From Nitratireductor sp. (GTDB taxonomy: Bacteria > Pseudomonadota > Alphaproteobacteria > Rhizobiales > Rhizobiaceae), in the NCBI RefSeq assembly GCF_017794765.1, contig NZ_CP051236.1, forward strand, positions 2,595,987 to 2,659,986: DNA of 64,000 bases, written 5' to 3'. The notes beneath the pieces are model-generated. The model was not told the DNA's origin, did no database searches, and saw only the letters and a list, made by a program, of their open reading frames with translations. The position numbers and the translations under genes were made by a program. Shown here piece by piece: positions 39,810 to 47,696 of the stretch. Numbering within the stretch: the stretch's first letter is position 1; the number at the start of each line of letters is the position of its first letter.

Positions 39810-40471
39810 CAACCGTTTTCCTGCTGGTTCATCCAGCCCCGGGCCAGAGCGGGCAGATCGGCACGCTCACGAAAGGCGCGCGTCACTTCGCCAAACGCGA
39901 AGCGGATCGAGTTCTCCACGATTTCCCTGTCATGACGTTTCAGTTGATCGGCGATCGGCGCCCAACGGAAAAGCGCCTGAGGGCTCTCGGTGAAAGCCCC
40001 TCCATCGACGGCGACATTCTGCCAGTGGGTATCGGCGATGCGCTTTTCAAATGTTTCGCGCCATTCATCCACCGTTTCCGACTGGGGAAGTGCCTCGCGG
40101 TTGTGGGCGAGCCCCTGTGTATGGCAGTGGCGGGCAAGCGCGGACGCATCTTCCCGCTCCAATGCACCGTTGGAAGCAACCTTCGCGACGGTGTGAAGCG
40201 TGAGATCGGAGAGGCAGGCCGCGAAGACATGAAGTTTGGCCACGTTGATGGACTGGACGAAGACATCATCCTCGAACATCGACGGATAGCGCGTACCCAT
40301 GCGCGCCTTCAGATAGCCGTAGAGCTTTTTCTGAGCGACAAACGAGGAACGCGTGGCAATGAAGGTGCAAAGCGCGTCCACCGTATCAATCGGCGCGTGG
40401 TCCCGTTTGAGCGTCAGTCTTGCCGCCGCTTCACGCAGAAACGCTACCCCCCTGGTCCACGCAATCCCCAT
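39809..40471 (-). CDS. conserved hypothetical protein, mainly helical
   Basis: A 220-residue soluble protein that I do not recognise. The sequence is rich in predicted helices: MGIAWTRGVAFLREAAARL, FIATRSSFVAQKKLYGYLKARMG, VFVQSINVAKLHVFAACLSDLTLHTV and the C-terminal SIRFAFGEVTRAFRERADLPALARGW. There is no signal peptide or membrane segment. The ATG at 40471 has a strong ribosome-binding site (GGAGGA), which supports the start and the reality of the gene. It is convergent with glnA and divergent from the sodium:solute symporter operon. No function can be assigned. Confidence 0.75.
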   Translation of the reverse strand: MGIAWTRGVAFLREAAARLTLKRDHAPIDTVDALCTFIATRSSFVAQKKLYGYLKARMGTRYPSMFEDDVFVQSINVAKLHVFAACLSDLTLHTVAKVASNGALEREDASALARHCHTQGLAHNREALPQSETVDEWRETFEKRIADTHWQNVAVDGGAFTESPQALFRWAPIADQLKRHDREIVENSIRFAFGEVTRAFRERADLPALARGWMNQQENG

Positions 40472-40627
40472 AAGACATATCCTCCTGTCATACGACCAAT
40501 GTCTCGATTTTCATTGCTCAGAAGATGCCCAATGCTTGAGACATGCCATTGTGATTCCTAATCCATAGAACCGCAATGGCGGCAGTTAACGACTTTCGTC
40601 GCTGACGTTTTTAGGGAGGAGGACACC

Positions 40628-40897
40628 ATGTCCGCTAATGACGCAGGTGATGTGAGGGATCGTTACTGGGCCAAAACCAGGAACCTGACTATCGTGGTTC
40701 TGGCCTTGTGGGCTTTCTTCTCACTTGTCGTTCCAGCAATGGTTTCGACACTCAACGAATTCACATTTCTTGGCTTCCCCTTCGGCTTCTACATGATCGC
40801 CCAGGGTTCGCTGATCGCCTTCGTCGTCATCATCTGGGTGCAGAACTGGCGCCAGGATGCCATCGACGACGAGTTCGGCTTCGGCGAAGAAGAATAG
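40628..40897 (+). CDS. sodium:solute symporter small subunit (DUF4212)
   Basis: An 89-residue membrane protein with two hydrophobic helices: NLTIVVLALWAFFSLVVPAMV and FGFYMIAQGSLIAFVVIIWVQNW. It ends in an acidic tail DDEFGFGEEE. This matches the DUF4212 / symporter small-subunit family that always precedes a VC_2705-type SSS transporter. The ATG follows AGGGAGGAGG. It is 12 bases before the large subunit. Confidence 0.93.
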   Translation: MSANDAGDVRDRYWAKTRNLTIVVLALWAFFSLVVPAMVSTLNEFTFLGFPFGFYMIAQGSLIAFVVIIWVQNWRQDAIDDEFGFGEEE

Positions 40898-40909
40898 GGA
40901 GGAACCGGC

Positions 40910-42721
40910 ATGGCTTTGATTCAGGGACGGTTCATCGATAATATCGGCCGGGTGTATGCGATATACACCGGTGGGTTCCTTGCCTTCATCCTGTTGATGG
41001 CGGTTCTGGAACAATTAGGCGTGGGGGCCGACACGATCGGCATCCTGTTCGTCGCCTTCACCATCGCGATCTACGCCCTTATCGGGTGGCTTTCGCGCAC
41101 CATGGAAGTGGACGCCTATTATGTAGCCGGGCGGCAGGTTCCCGCCGTTTATAACGGCATGGCGACCGCGGCCGACTGGATGTCTGGCGCATCGTTTGTC
41201 GCCCTTGCCGGCGGCGTCTATTTCGGCGGTTACGGCTATATGGCCTTCATCGTCGGCTGGACCGGTGGCTATGTTCTCGTCAACTCGCTGATGGCGCCTT
41301 ATCTGCGCAAGTTCGGCTGCTACACGGTCCCGGACTTTATCGGCACCCGATATGGCGGCAATCTTGCGCGCCTGTGCGCCGTGATCGTTCTGGTCGTGGC
41401 ATCCTTCACCTATGTGACGGCACAGATCAACGCAACCGGCACCATCGCCGCGCGCGCGCTTCACATTCCATTCTCTTATGGTGTCTGGTTCGGCCTTCTG
41501 GGCATCCTGTTATGTTCCATGCTCGGTGGCATGCGCGCCGTTACGTGGACGCAGGTGGCACAGTACATCGTGCTGATCATTGCCTATCTGGTTCCGGTGA
41601 TCTGGATGTCAAATGCCCAGGGATTCGGTCTCATCCCGCATTTCACCTATGGCGAAGCGGCAGCAAACATGGCGAATTTCGAGGCCCAGTACGGCCTGAA
41701 CCCGCCAGCCGAAGCCATACCCGGCCTCTCAGTGCTCACAACCCCGCATACCGGCCCGGTGGGTGACTATGCAGAATGGAAGTTCATCACACTCGCGCTG
41801 TGCATGATGTGCGGAACGGCTTCCCTGCCCCACATTCTGATGCGCTATTTCACAACCCCGACCGTGCGGTCGGCGCGCAAATCCGTGGCATGGTCGCTGC
41901 TGTTCATTTTCCTTCTGTACTTTACGGCACCGGCACTGGCGACACTCACCAAACTGCAGCTTCTTGATCCGAACCTGCCAACTGCCATCATCGGCAAGCC
42001 ATTTGAAGAGGTGGCGTCGCTGGCATGGATTCAGAACTGGTCAAGTGTAGGCTTCCTTGCGATTGCCGACCAGAACGCTGACGGCATATTGCAGCTCAAC
42101 GAGTTCTTCATGCGGCCTGACATCGTTGTGCTTGCGACACCAGAGATCGCGGGGCTTCCCTATGTGATTTCCGGCCTGGTGGCAGCCGGCGGCATGGCAG
42201 CAGCCATGTCAACCGCCGACGGTCTGCTTCTGGCGATCGCCAACGCGCTCAGCCACGATCTCTATTACAAGATGATCGATCCGAAAGCGGATACGGCGGT
42301 TCGGCTCATCGTTGCCCGCATCCTGCTCGTCGGCATCGGTGCCCTGGGCGCCCTGATCGCTTCGCTGCAGCTAACGGGCATCCTTGGTGCCGTGGCCTGG
42401 GCATTCTGCTTTGCCTGTTCCGGCCTTTTCTTCCCGCTCGCCCTCGGTGTGTGGTGGAAACGGGCGAACAGGCCTGGCGCGGTCGCCGGGATGGCCGCGG
42501 GCTTCATCGCAGGCAGCCTTTACCTCTATTATGTCTACACTGGCGGAGCGCCCTGGTTCGGTCTCGACCATCTGCGCTTCGGCATAGTCGGCATGGCGGT
42601 GAGCCTGGTTGCCATGGTTGTGGTAACGCTGCTCACACCAGCACCGGATGAAGAAATCCAGCGCATGGTGGAAGAAACCCGTGTGCCGACAGGCCCGGCT
42701 ATCCTTTCGGACAAGCACTGA
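40910..42721 (+). CDS. sodium:solute symporter large subunit (VC_2705 subfamily)
   Basis: A 603-residue SSS-family transporter with about 13 membrane segments. EVDAYYVAGRQVPAVYNGMATAADWMSGASFVALAGGVYFGGY, FTYVTAQINATGTIAARAL, GLVAAGGMAAAMSTADGLLLAIANALSHDLYYKMI and WKRANRPGAVAGMAAGF are SSS hallmarks. Compared with ActP it has a longer central loop (VGDYAEWKF to NADGILQLNEFFMRP). It probably moves a small carboxylate with sodium; the substrate cannot be read from the sequence. It is paired with the small subunit just upstream. Confidence 0.93.
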   Translation: MALIQGRFIDNIGRVYAIYTGGFLAFILLMAVLEQLGVGADTIGILFVAFTIAIYALIGWLSRTMEVDAYYVAGRQVPAVYNGMATAADWMSGASFVALAGGVYFGGYGYMAFIVGWTGGYVLVNSLMAPYLRKFGCYTVPDFIGTRYGGNLARLCAVIVLVVASFTYVTAQINATGTIAARALHIPFSYGVWFGLLGILLCSMLGGMRAVTWTQVAQYIVLIIAYLVPVIWMSNAQGFGLIPHFTYGEAAANMANFEAQYGLNPPAEAIPGLSVLTTPHTGPVGDYAEWKFITLALCMMCGTASLPHILMRYFTTPTVRSARKSVAWSLLFIFLLYFTAPALATLTKLQLLDPNLPTAIIGKPFEEVASLAWIQNWSSVGFLAIADQNADGILQLNEFFMRPDIVVLATPEIAGLPYVISGLVAAGGMAAAMSTADGLLLAIANALSHDLYYKMIDPKADTAVRLIVARILLVGIGALGALIASLQLTGILGAVAWAFCFACSGLFFPLALGVWWKRANRPGAVAGMAAGFIAGSLYLYYVYTGGAPWFGLDHLRFGIVGMAVSLVAMVVVTLLTPAPDEEIQRMVEETRVPTGPAILSDKH

Positions 42722-42739
42722 CCACGTTATGGTCGCATA

Positions 42740-42765
42740 TCGGGGGCGGGATAACCCGCCCCCGA
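42740..42765 (+). other. strong hairpin after the symporter genes
   Basis: TCGGGGGCGGG and CCCGCCCCCGA form a perfect 11-pair stem with an ATAA loop, 19 bases after the symporter stop codon. There is no T run, so it is either a factor-independent pause or an mRNA-stabilising 3' structure. Confidence 0.6.
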
Positions 42766-42787
42766 ATCGTGTCCTGGGAGAGACTTG

Positions 42788-43147
42788 ATGCAGGAAAGCA
42801 TGGCTGCATTTCCAATCTGGGTATTGGTACTGGACTACGTATTGGGCGTCATCATGTGGACGCTGATCGGGCGTGCTGCCATGGGCATTTTCCTGCCCGA
42901 AGACTCCAGCTTTTTCTTCATGCGCTTTTTCGTGCGCGTTACCAATCCGATACTGAAGCTGTTTCGGCCCATCACGCCGGGTTTCCTGCTGGAACCGCTG
43001 GTGCCAGTCTACGTCGCCTGGTTCTTCTTCATGATCCGGTTTTATTTGATGCCCTGGCTGCTTGGATACTCGGTCATGGGCATGCTCTCGTTCCCACTGG
43101 AAAGCGAAATCGCCGGCGTCATCTATCAGATGTTTGGGGGACGGTAG
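42788..43147 (+). CDS. YggT-like membrane protein
   Basis: A 119-residue membrane protein (MQESMAAFPIWVLVLDYVLG...). Three to four hydrophobic segments are visible. The segment FFVRVTNPILKLFRPITP resembles the NPxLxPxR turn of YggT-family proteins, but overall similarity is loose. The ATG at 42788 follows GGGAGA; a TTG one codon earlier is unlikely. It is downstream of the symporter genes in the same direction, separated by a GC-rich hairpin, and could belong to that operon. Its function is unknown. Confidence 0.7.
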   Translation: MQESMAAFPIWVLVLDYVLGVIMWTLIGRAAMGIFLPEDSSFFFMRFFVRVTNPILKLFRPITPGFLLEPLVPVYVAWFFFMIRFYLMPWLLGYSVMGMLSFPLESEIAGVIYQMFGGR

Positions 43148-43174
43148 CCCCTGGCGAGAGCCCTGCTACCCGCA

Positions 43175-43966
43175 TCAATCGAGCGCGGCCAGAAGCTTTG
43201 CGGCGGCCATCATGTCCCGTTCGCGAAAGGCGCGGCGCTGTGCAGCCTCGCCATCCTCTCCCCACATCGAGATGTTCCAGTCTTCGTCCACATGGGCGGC
43301 CTTCCACGCGGCCCGGGGGTCGAGTGCGCCGGCATCAACCGCAAGTGCCAGCAGCGCCGATCCCATCAAAGTGGTCATCACGTGCAGAGCGGCAAGCCGG
43401 AAGGGCTCGTTTTTCTGGCGTAGATAGGCGCTGACAGCGGCAACTGCCTCTCGGGGTTGCTCCACATGGATCACCCCCTCCGCCAGCACGAAATGCGCGC
43501 CGATATGTTCCTGAGCCCAGTCCAGAACCGGATCCCAGGCCTCTGCCTGCAATGCCACCAGTCGCTCCGGAGAAGCTGCACGGTAACAGACAAGATCGCC
43601 TGTGCTGTAGCGCAGAACATCCTCCAATACAGCCTGGCTGTGAACGGCAACGCCGTCTATCGCCGTGTTGACGAGCCGCGTCACAGGCATCGTTGCCGGG
43701 TCGATGTGCTCACCCTGCGCCTCGTATTCCGCAGCCACCAGAAGCGCTGTCGCCTCGTTGGGCAGAAGAACAGCGCCTGCCCCCGGGGTTCGGACTGTCT
43801 TGCCGTCGAGCCGAACCGCAAAACCACCCACCTCCTCGGCATTTACCGACACTTCCTTGTAGAACCGTCTGGGTAATGGTTTGCGAATGGTGCTCTGGGC
43901 TCGGCGGATCGGGTCGAGCTCCGCCGGGGTTTTTCCACTTTCAAGATCGTTCAAAAGGTCACGCAT
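43175..43966 (-). CDS. ATP12 family F1-ATPase assembly chaperone
   Basis: A 263-residue protein of the ATP12 family (COG5387), found in alphaproteobacteria and mitochondria. In mitochondria ATP12 chaperones the F1 alpha subunit. Motifs include RRFYKEVSVNAEEVGGFAVRLDGKTVRTPGAGAVLLP, ATMPVTRLVNTAIDGVA, VCYRAASPERLVALQAEAWDPVLDW and the C-terminal AHVDEDWNISMWGEDGEAAQRR. It is the last gene of the minus-strand run starting at the protease gene at 49.2 kb. Confidence 0.95.
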   Translation of the reverse strand: MRDLLNDLESGKTPAELDPIRRAQSTIRKPLPRRFYKEVSVNAEEVGGFAVRLDGKTVRTPGAGAVLLPNEATALLVAAEYEAQGEHIDPATMPVTRLVNTAIDGVAVHSQAVLEDVLRYSTGDLVCYRAASPERLVALQAEAWDPVLDWAQEHIGAHFVLAEGVIHVEQPREAVAAVSAYLRQKNEPFRLAALHVMTTLMGSALLALAVDAGALDPRAAWKAAHVDEDWNISMWGEDGEAAQRRAFRERDMMAAAKLLAALD

Positions 43967-43998
43967 GGGCCTACATATAGTGTGTGTTTGTCTTTTCG

Positions 43999-44925
43999 CT
44001 ATGCGGGTACGACGCGACGGCGCGGCCGATTGACCACGGTCAGTCCAAGCGCGATCAGACAGAGAGCCAGAAGGATTTTGATGGTCAGGGGTTCGCCCAA
44101 AAGGAGGCCGCCCGACATAACGCCAAAGACAGGCGTCAGGAATGCGAAACTGGAGAGCCCCGATGCCGGGTAACGACGCATCAGCCAGAACCAGACCAGA
44201 TAGGTGAAGGAGACAACGAACACCGCCTGAAAAACCAGCGCGCCGGTTGCCAGAGCGCTTACCTCACGCAAAAGCGCCCCACCGAAAGGGATGAACGGAA
44301 TAGTGACAACGGCAGAGACGGACAGCTGATAGAGCAGTGTCTTTTCCGCTCCCGCATTGGACAGGCTGGACTGCTTGATAACGACAATCGTTGCAGCCCA
44401 CGCGATGCCTGCGACAAGACACAGAACATCGCCAAAGAGCGCATCGGGTCCCGGCAGGCTGAGACTGTCCGAGAAGACAAGCACGACGCCTGCAAAGGCA
44501 AGAAGAAGCCCGCCAAATTTCAGCGCCGACATCTTTTCGCCTAGGAAGAAGTGGCCGCCAAGCAGAACCCAGAACGGCATGGTGTTGAGCATCAGGGCTC
44601 CGCGAGCCGCTGATGTATAATCGAGGCCGAAGAAGACGAGGATGAATTCAAATCCGAACAGAAGGCCCGCCAGAACTCCGGGCCACAGAGTTCCGTCGCG
44701 CTCGAACAGGCGAATGCCACGATAGCGGCACCACAGGAAGACGAGCAGTGTGGCCACGGCTGACCGCAGAAACATGGACAACATCGGGTTGAAACCGATA
44801 TTGGCCAACTTGATGGCAACTTGATTGACGCCCCATGTCAGGGTCAGACCGAGCATGATGATGGTGGCGAACGCGTCAATTGCATCGTGGCGGCCGGAAG
44901 TCGAACCGGGAGAGAGCGCCGTCAT
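43999..44925 (-). CDS. DMT superfamily transporter (EamA family)
   Basis: A 308-residue membrane protein with ten predicted helices and two EamA repeats (LGLTLTWGVNQVAIKLANIGFNPMLSMFLRSAVATL; DVLCLVAGIAWAATIVVIKQ). It is a drug/metabolite-type exporter of unknown substrate. Its start overlaps the stop of the upstream pseudouridine synthase gene by 4 bases (ATGA), and it is 32 bases before atp12. Confidence 0.92.
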   Translation of the reverse strand: MTALSPGSTSGRHDAIDAFATIIMLGLTLTWGVNQVAIKLANIGFNPMLSMFLRSAVATLLVFLWCRYRGIRLFERDGTLWPGVLAGLLFGFEFILVFFGLDYTSAARGALMLNTMPFWVLLGGHFFLGEKMSALKFGGLLLAFAGVVLVFSDSLSLPGPDALFGDVLCLVAGIAWAATIVVIKQSSLSNAGAEKTLLYQLSVSAVVTIPFIPFGGALLREVSALATGALVFQAVFVVSFTYLVWFWLMRRYPASGLSSFAFLTPVFGVMSGGLLLGEPLTIKILLALCLIALGLTVVNRPRRRVVPA

Positions 44926-45908
44926 GTGCCCTCCTCTGCGGATGCTTCATCAAACCCGAGAAGGTTCCAGCTCTGGCGCATATGGGGAGACAGCGGCGCC
45001 GTCACATCGATCTTGCCACCACCAGGGTTCGGAATGATGATGCGGCGCGCATGCAGATGCAGGCGCTTCTGGATGCCGCCGGGAAACTCCCAGTTCTGGT
45101 CCGCCTCAAAATATTTGGGATCACCGATGATCGGGCACCCGATATGAGCTGCGTGAACACGAAGCTGGTGCGTGCGGCCCGTATAGGGTTCCATCTCCAG
45201 CCAGGAGAGCTCAGACCCCGCACGCTCCACCACACGATAGTTCGAGACCGCGTGATCGGAATCCGGTTCGCCATGTTTGACCACACGCATGCGGTCTCCC
45301 TCCGGCGTCTGCTCCTTTGCAAGCCAGGTAGAGATGCGCGCCTCATCCCTGTTGGGTACACCCTTCACGAGTGCCCAATAGGTCTTTTTTGTATCACGCG
45401 CGCGAAAAGCTTCGGCGAGCCGCATGGCCGCCTGGCGGGTACGCGCCACCACAAGCACGCCCGACGTGTCACGGTCAAGGCGATGCACCAGGCGCGGCTT
45501 CTCGCCCTTCTTGTTGCGGAGCGCTTCCAGCATGCCATCCACGTGGCGGTTCACGCCCGAACCACCCTGAACGGCAAGGCCGGCCGGCTTGTTGAACACA
45601 AAAACCTTGGGGTCTTCGTAAAGCAGCATCTGTGAAAGCGCTTCGGCATCGCCGGTATTGCGCAGGCTGTGGGCGGTGGCCTGTCCATCGCCCTTGCGGT
45701 CCACATCGAGAGGAGGCACGCGCACCACCTGCCCTGGCTCAAGACGGGTATCGGCCTTGGCGCGGCTGCCACTCACGCGGATCTGGCCGGAGCGCAGGAG
45801 CTTTTGCAAATGGCCGAAACCGAGGCCTGGGAAATGCGTCTTGAACCAACGGTCAAGCCGCATACCACCTTCGTCCCTGTCCACTTCGATCTGCTGTACG
45901 CCAGCCAT
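44922..45908 (-). CDS. RluA family pseudouridine synthase (RluC-like)
   Basis: A 328-residue enzyme. An N-terminal S4 RNA-binding domain (GMRLDRWFKTHFPGLGFGHLQKLLRSGQIRVSG, about residues 15-60) precedes the catalytic domain with the RluA motif HRLDRDTSGVLVVARTRQAA, catalytic Asp145. It also has GRTHQLRVHAAHIGCPIIGDPKY. The S4 domain and length fit RluC, which modifies 23S rRNA near the peptidyl transferase centre; RluD is the alternative. It lies 27 bases after crcB. Confidence 0.93.
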   Translation of the reverse strand: MAGVQQIEVDRDEGGMRLDRWFKTHFPGLGFGHLQKLLRSGQIRVSGSRAKADTRLEPGQVVRVPPLDVDRKGDGQATAHSLRNTGDAEALSQMLLYEDPKVFVFNKPAGLAVQGGSGVNRHVDGMLEALRNKKGEKPRLVHRLDRDTSGVLVVARTRQAAMRLAEAFRARDTKKTYWALVKGVPNRDEARISTWLAKEQTPEGDRMRVVKHGEPDSDHAVSNYRVVERAGSELSWLEMEPYTGRTHQLRVHAAHIGCPIIGDPKYFEADQNWEFPGGIQKRLHLHARRIIIPNPGGGKIDVTAPLSPHMRQSWNLLGFDEASAEEGT

Positions 45909-45935
45909 TTCACCTATCCATTAAAAATCATCGCC

Positions 45936-46313
45936 TCAGGCGAAATGCCGAACCAGATAAAGCCCCGCGAACAGTGCGGCTATGGCGCCGCAGACGCTCA
46001 AGAGCACATAAGATGCGGCCAGAAACCCCTCGCCCCGTTCCCATAAAACGGCAACATCGAGCGAAAAGGCCGAAAACGTCGTGAACCCACCGAGCAGCCC
46101 TGTCGCCATGAACAGTCGCAATTCCGGCGAAGCGCCTGCCCGTCGTGCAAGCCACTCGACGAACACCCCCATCACGAACGAGCCGACCAGATTGACCGTC
46201 AGCGTTCCCCAGGGAAAGGCAGCCCCAAGCAACCGCATGGCAGCAAGGCCGGTCAGATGTCTCAGGCTGGCACCGATTGCCCCGCCGGCAGCAACGATCA
46301 GCAGATGGTTCAT
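45936..46313 (-). CDS. crcB: fluoride efflux channel CrcB/Fluc
   Basis: A 125-residue membrane protein with four helices and the CrcB signatures GGAIGASLRHLTGL, PWGTLTVNLVGSFVMGV and TGLLGGFTTFSAFSLDV, including the GGxTTFStF sequence that lines the fluoride pore. I chose the ATG at 46313 (MNHLLIVAAGG). It functions as a dual-topology dimer, so one gene is enough. I saw no fluoride riboswitch upstream; the gene sits 46 bases inside an operon after rarA. Confidence 0.95.
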   Translation of the reverse strand: MNHLLIVAAGGAIGASLRHLTGLAAMRLLGAAFPWGTLTVNLVGSFVMGVFVEWLARRAGASPELRLFMATGLLGGFTTFSAFSLDVAVLWERGEGFLAASYVLLSVCGAIAALFAGLYLVRHFA

Positions 46314-46359
46314 GTCGCCCTTTTCGCAGAAGTTGCGCAAAAATCAACAAGCGTTGACA

Positions 46360-47673
46360 TCACGGCTCTCCCCGCTCCTTGCGCAGCCGCGCCCAATAGT
46401 CCAGCCGCTTGCGAACCTCGCGTTCGAAACCGCGCTCCGGCGGGTCGTAATAGCGCCTGCGCCCCATCTCTTCGGGAAAGTAGTTTTGCCCGGAGAACGC
46501 ATCCGGCTGATCGTGATCATAGGCATAACCGGCCCCGTAACCGGTCTCCTTCATGAGTTTGGTCGGCGCGTTGAGGATGTGCTTCGGTGGAAGCAGGGAC
46601 CCATTGGCCTTCGCATCGGCAAAGGCCTGCTTGAAAGCGGTGTAGACGCCATTCGATTTCGGTGCCGTCGCCAGATAGACACACGCTTGCGCCAGAGCGA
46701 GCTCGCCCTCCGGCGATCCGAGATACTCGTAGGCGTCCTTGGCCGCATTGGCGATGACAAGAGCCTGCGGGTCGGCAAGACCGATGTCTTCCACAGCCAT
46801 GCGCACCAGCCTGCGGCCGATGTAAAGCGGCGTCTCGCCCGCATCGAACATGCGGCAAAGATAATAGAGCGCGGCGTCGGGATCGGATCCGCGCACGGAT
46901 TTGTGCAGGGCGGAAATCAGATTGTAGTGCCCATCCTGCCCCTTGTCGTAGACGGGCGCACGGCGCTGGGCGACACGCTGCAGCCCCTCCGCATCGAATA
47001 CCTCGCCTTCACGAGCGGCACGCCACACTTCCTCGGCAAGCGTCAGCGAAGCACGTCCGTCACCATCGGCCATGCGTACCAAAACCGCCCGCGCTTCTTC
47101 ATCCAGTGGCAGAGGTTTTTCTTCCAGCGCTTCAGCGCGTTCGAGCAGGCGCGAGAGGCTCTCGGACCCAAGTGTGTTGAAATTCAGCACACGCGCCCGC
47201 GACAAGAGAGCGGCGTTGAGCTCAAAAGACGGGTTTTCCGTCGTCGCTCCGACGAGCACGACAGTGCCATCCTCCATCACCGGCAAAAAGGAATCCTGCT
47301 GCGAGCGATTGAAGCGATGGATTTCGTCGACGAACAAAAGCGTCTGCCGCCCCTGACTTCGCCTGAGACGGGCCGCCTCGAACACCTTCTTCAAGTCGGC
47401 AACGCCTGAGAAGATCGCCGAGATCTGCTCGAAGGCCAGATCCGTTTCACCCGCCAGAAGGCGCGCGACGGTGGTCTTGCCGGTACCCGGTGGGCCCCAG
47501 AAGATGAGTGATCCCAACGAGCGGCTTGCGATCATCCGGGTGAGAACCCCGTCGGGGCCTGTCAGGTGCTCCTGCCCCACCACCTCTTCGAGCTTTTGTG
47601 GACGCAGGCGATCAGCCAGCGGGCGGCTGACGCGCAAGCCGCTTTCATCGGGATTGGAAAAGAGATCACTCAT
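46360..47673 (-). CDS. rarA: replication-associated recombination protein A (MgsA/RarA)
   Basis: A 437-residue AAA+ ATPase of the RarA/WRNIP1/Mgs1 family that acts at stalled forks with SSB. Walker A GPPGTGKT is at 60-67, Walker B in LLFVDEIHRFNRSQQDSFLP, sensor 1 in VGATTENPSFELNAALLSRARV, and the C-terminal tetramerisation domain includes YKYPH-like QDAFSGQNYFPEEM (here QPDAFSGQNYFP). It lies 23 bases after the protease gene. Confidence 0.96.
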   Translation of the reverse strand: MSDLFSNPDESGLRVSRPLADRLRPQKLEEVVGQEHLTGPDGVLTRMIASRSLGSLIFWGPPGTGKTTVARLLAGETDLAFEQISAIFSGVADLKKVFEAARLRRSQGRQTLLFVDEIHRFNRSQQDSFLPVMEDGTVVLVGATTENPSFELNAALLSRARVLNFNTLGSESLSRLLERAEALEEKPLPLDEEARAVLVRMADGDGRASLTLAEEVWRAAREGEVFDAEGLQRVAQRRAPVYDKGQDGHYNLISALHKSVRGSDPDAALYYLCRMFDAGETPLYIGRRLVRMAVEDIGLADPQALVIANAAKDAYEYLGSPEGELALAQACVYLATAPKSNGVYTAFKQAFADAKANGSLLPPKHILNAPTKLMKETGYGAGYAYDHDQPDAFSGQNYFPEEMGRRRYYDPPERGFEREVRKRLDYWARLRKERGEP

Positions 47674-47696
47674 CGGTTATTCATCGAACAGGCAGA

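Noticed and set aside
46314..46359. Fluoride riboswitch before crcB
   Set aside because: Only 46 bases separate crcB from rarA and I could not find the pseudoknot motif; the gene looks operon-driven.
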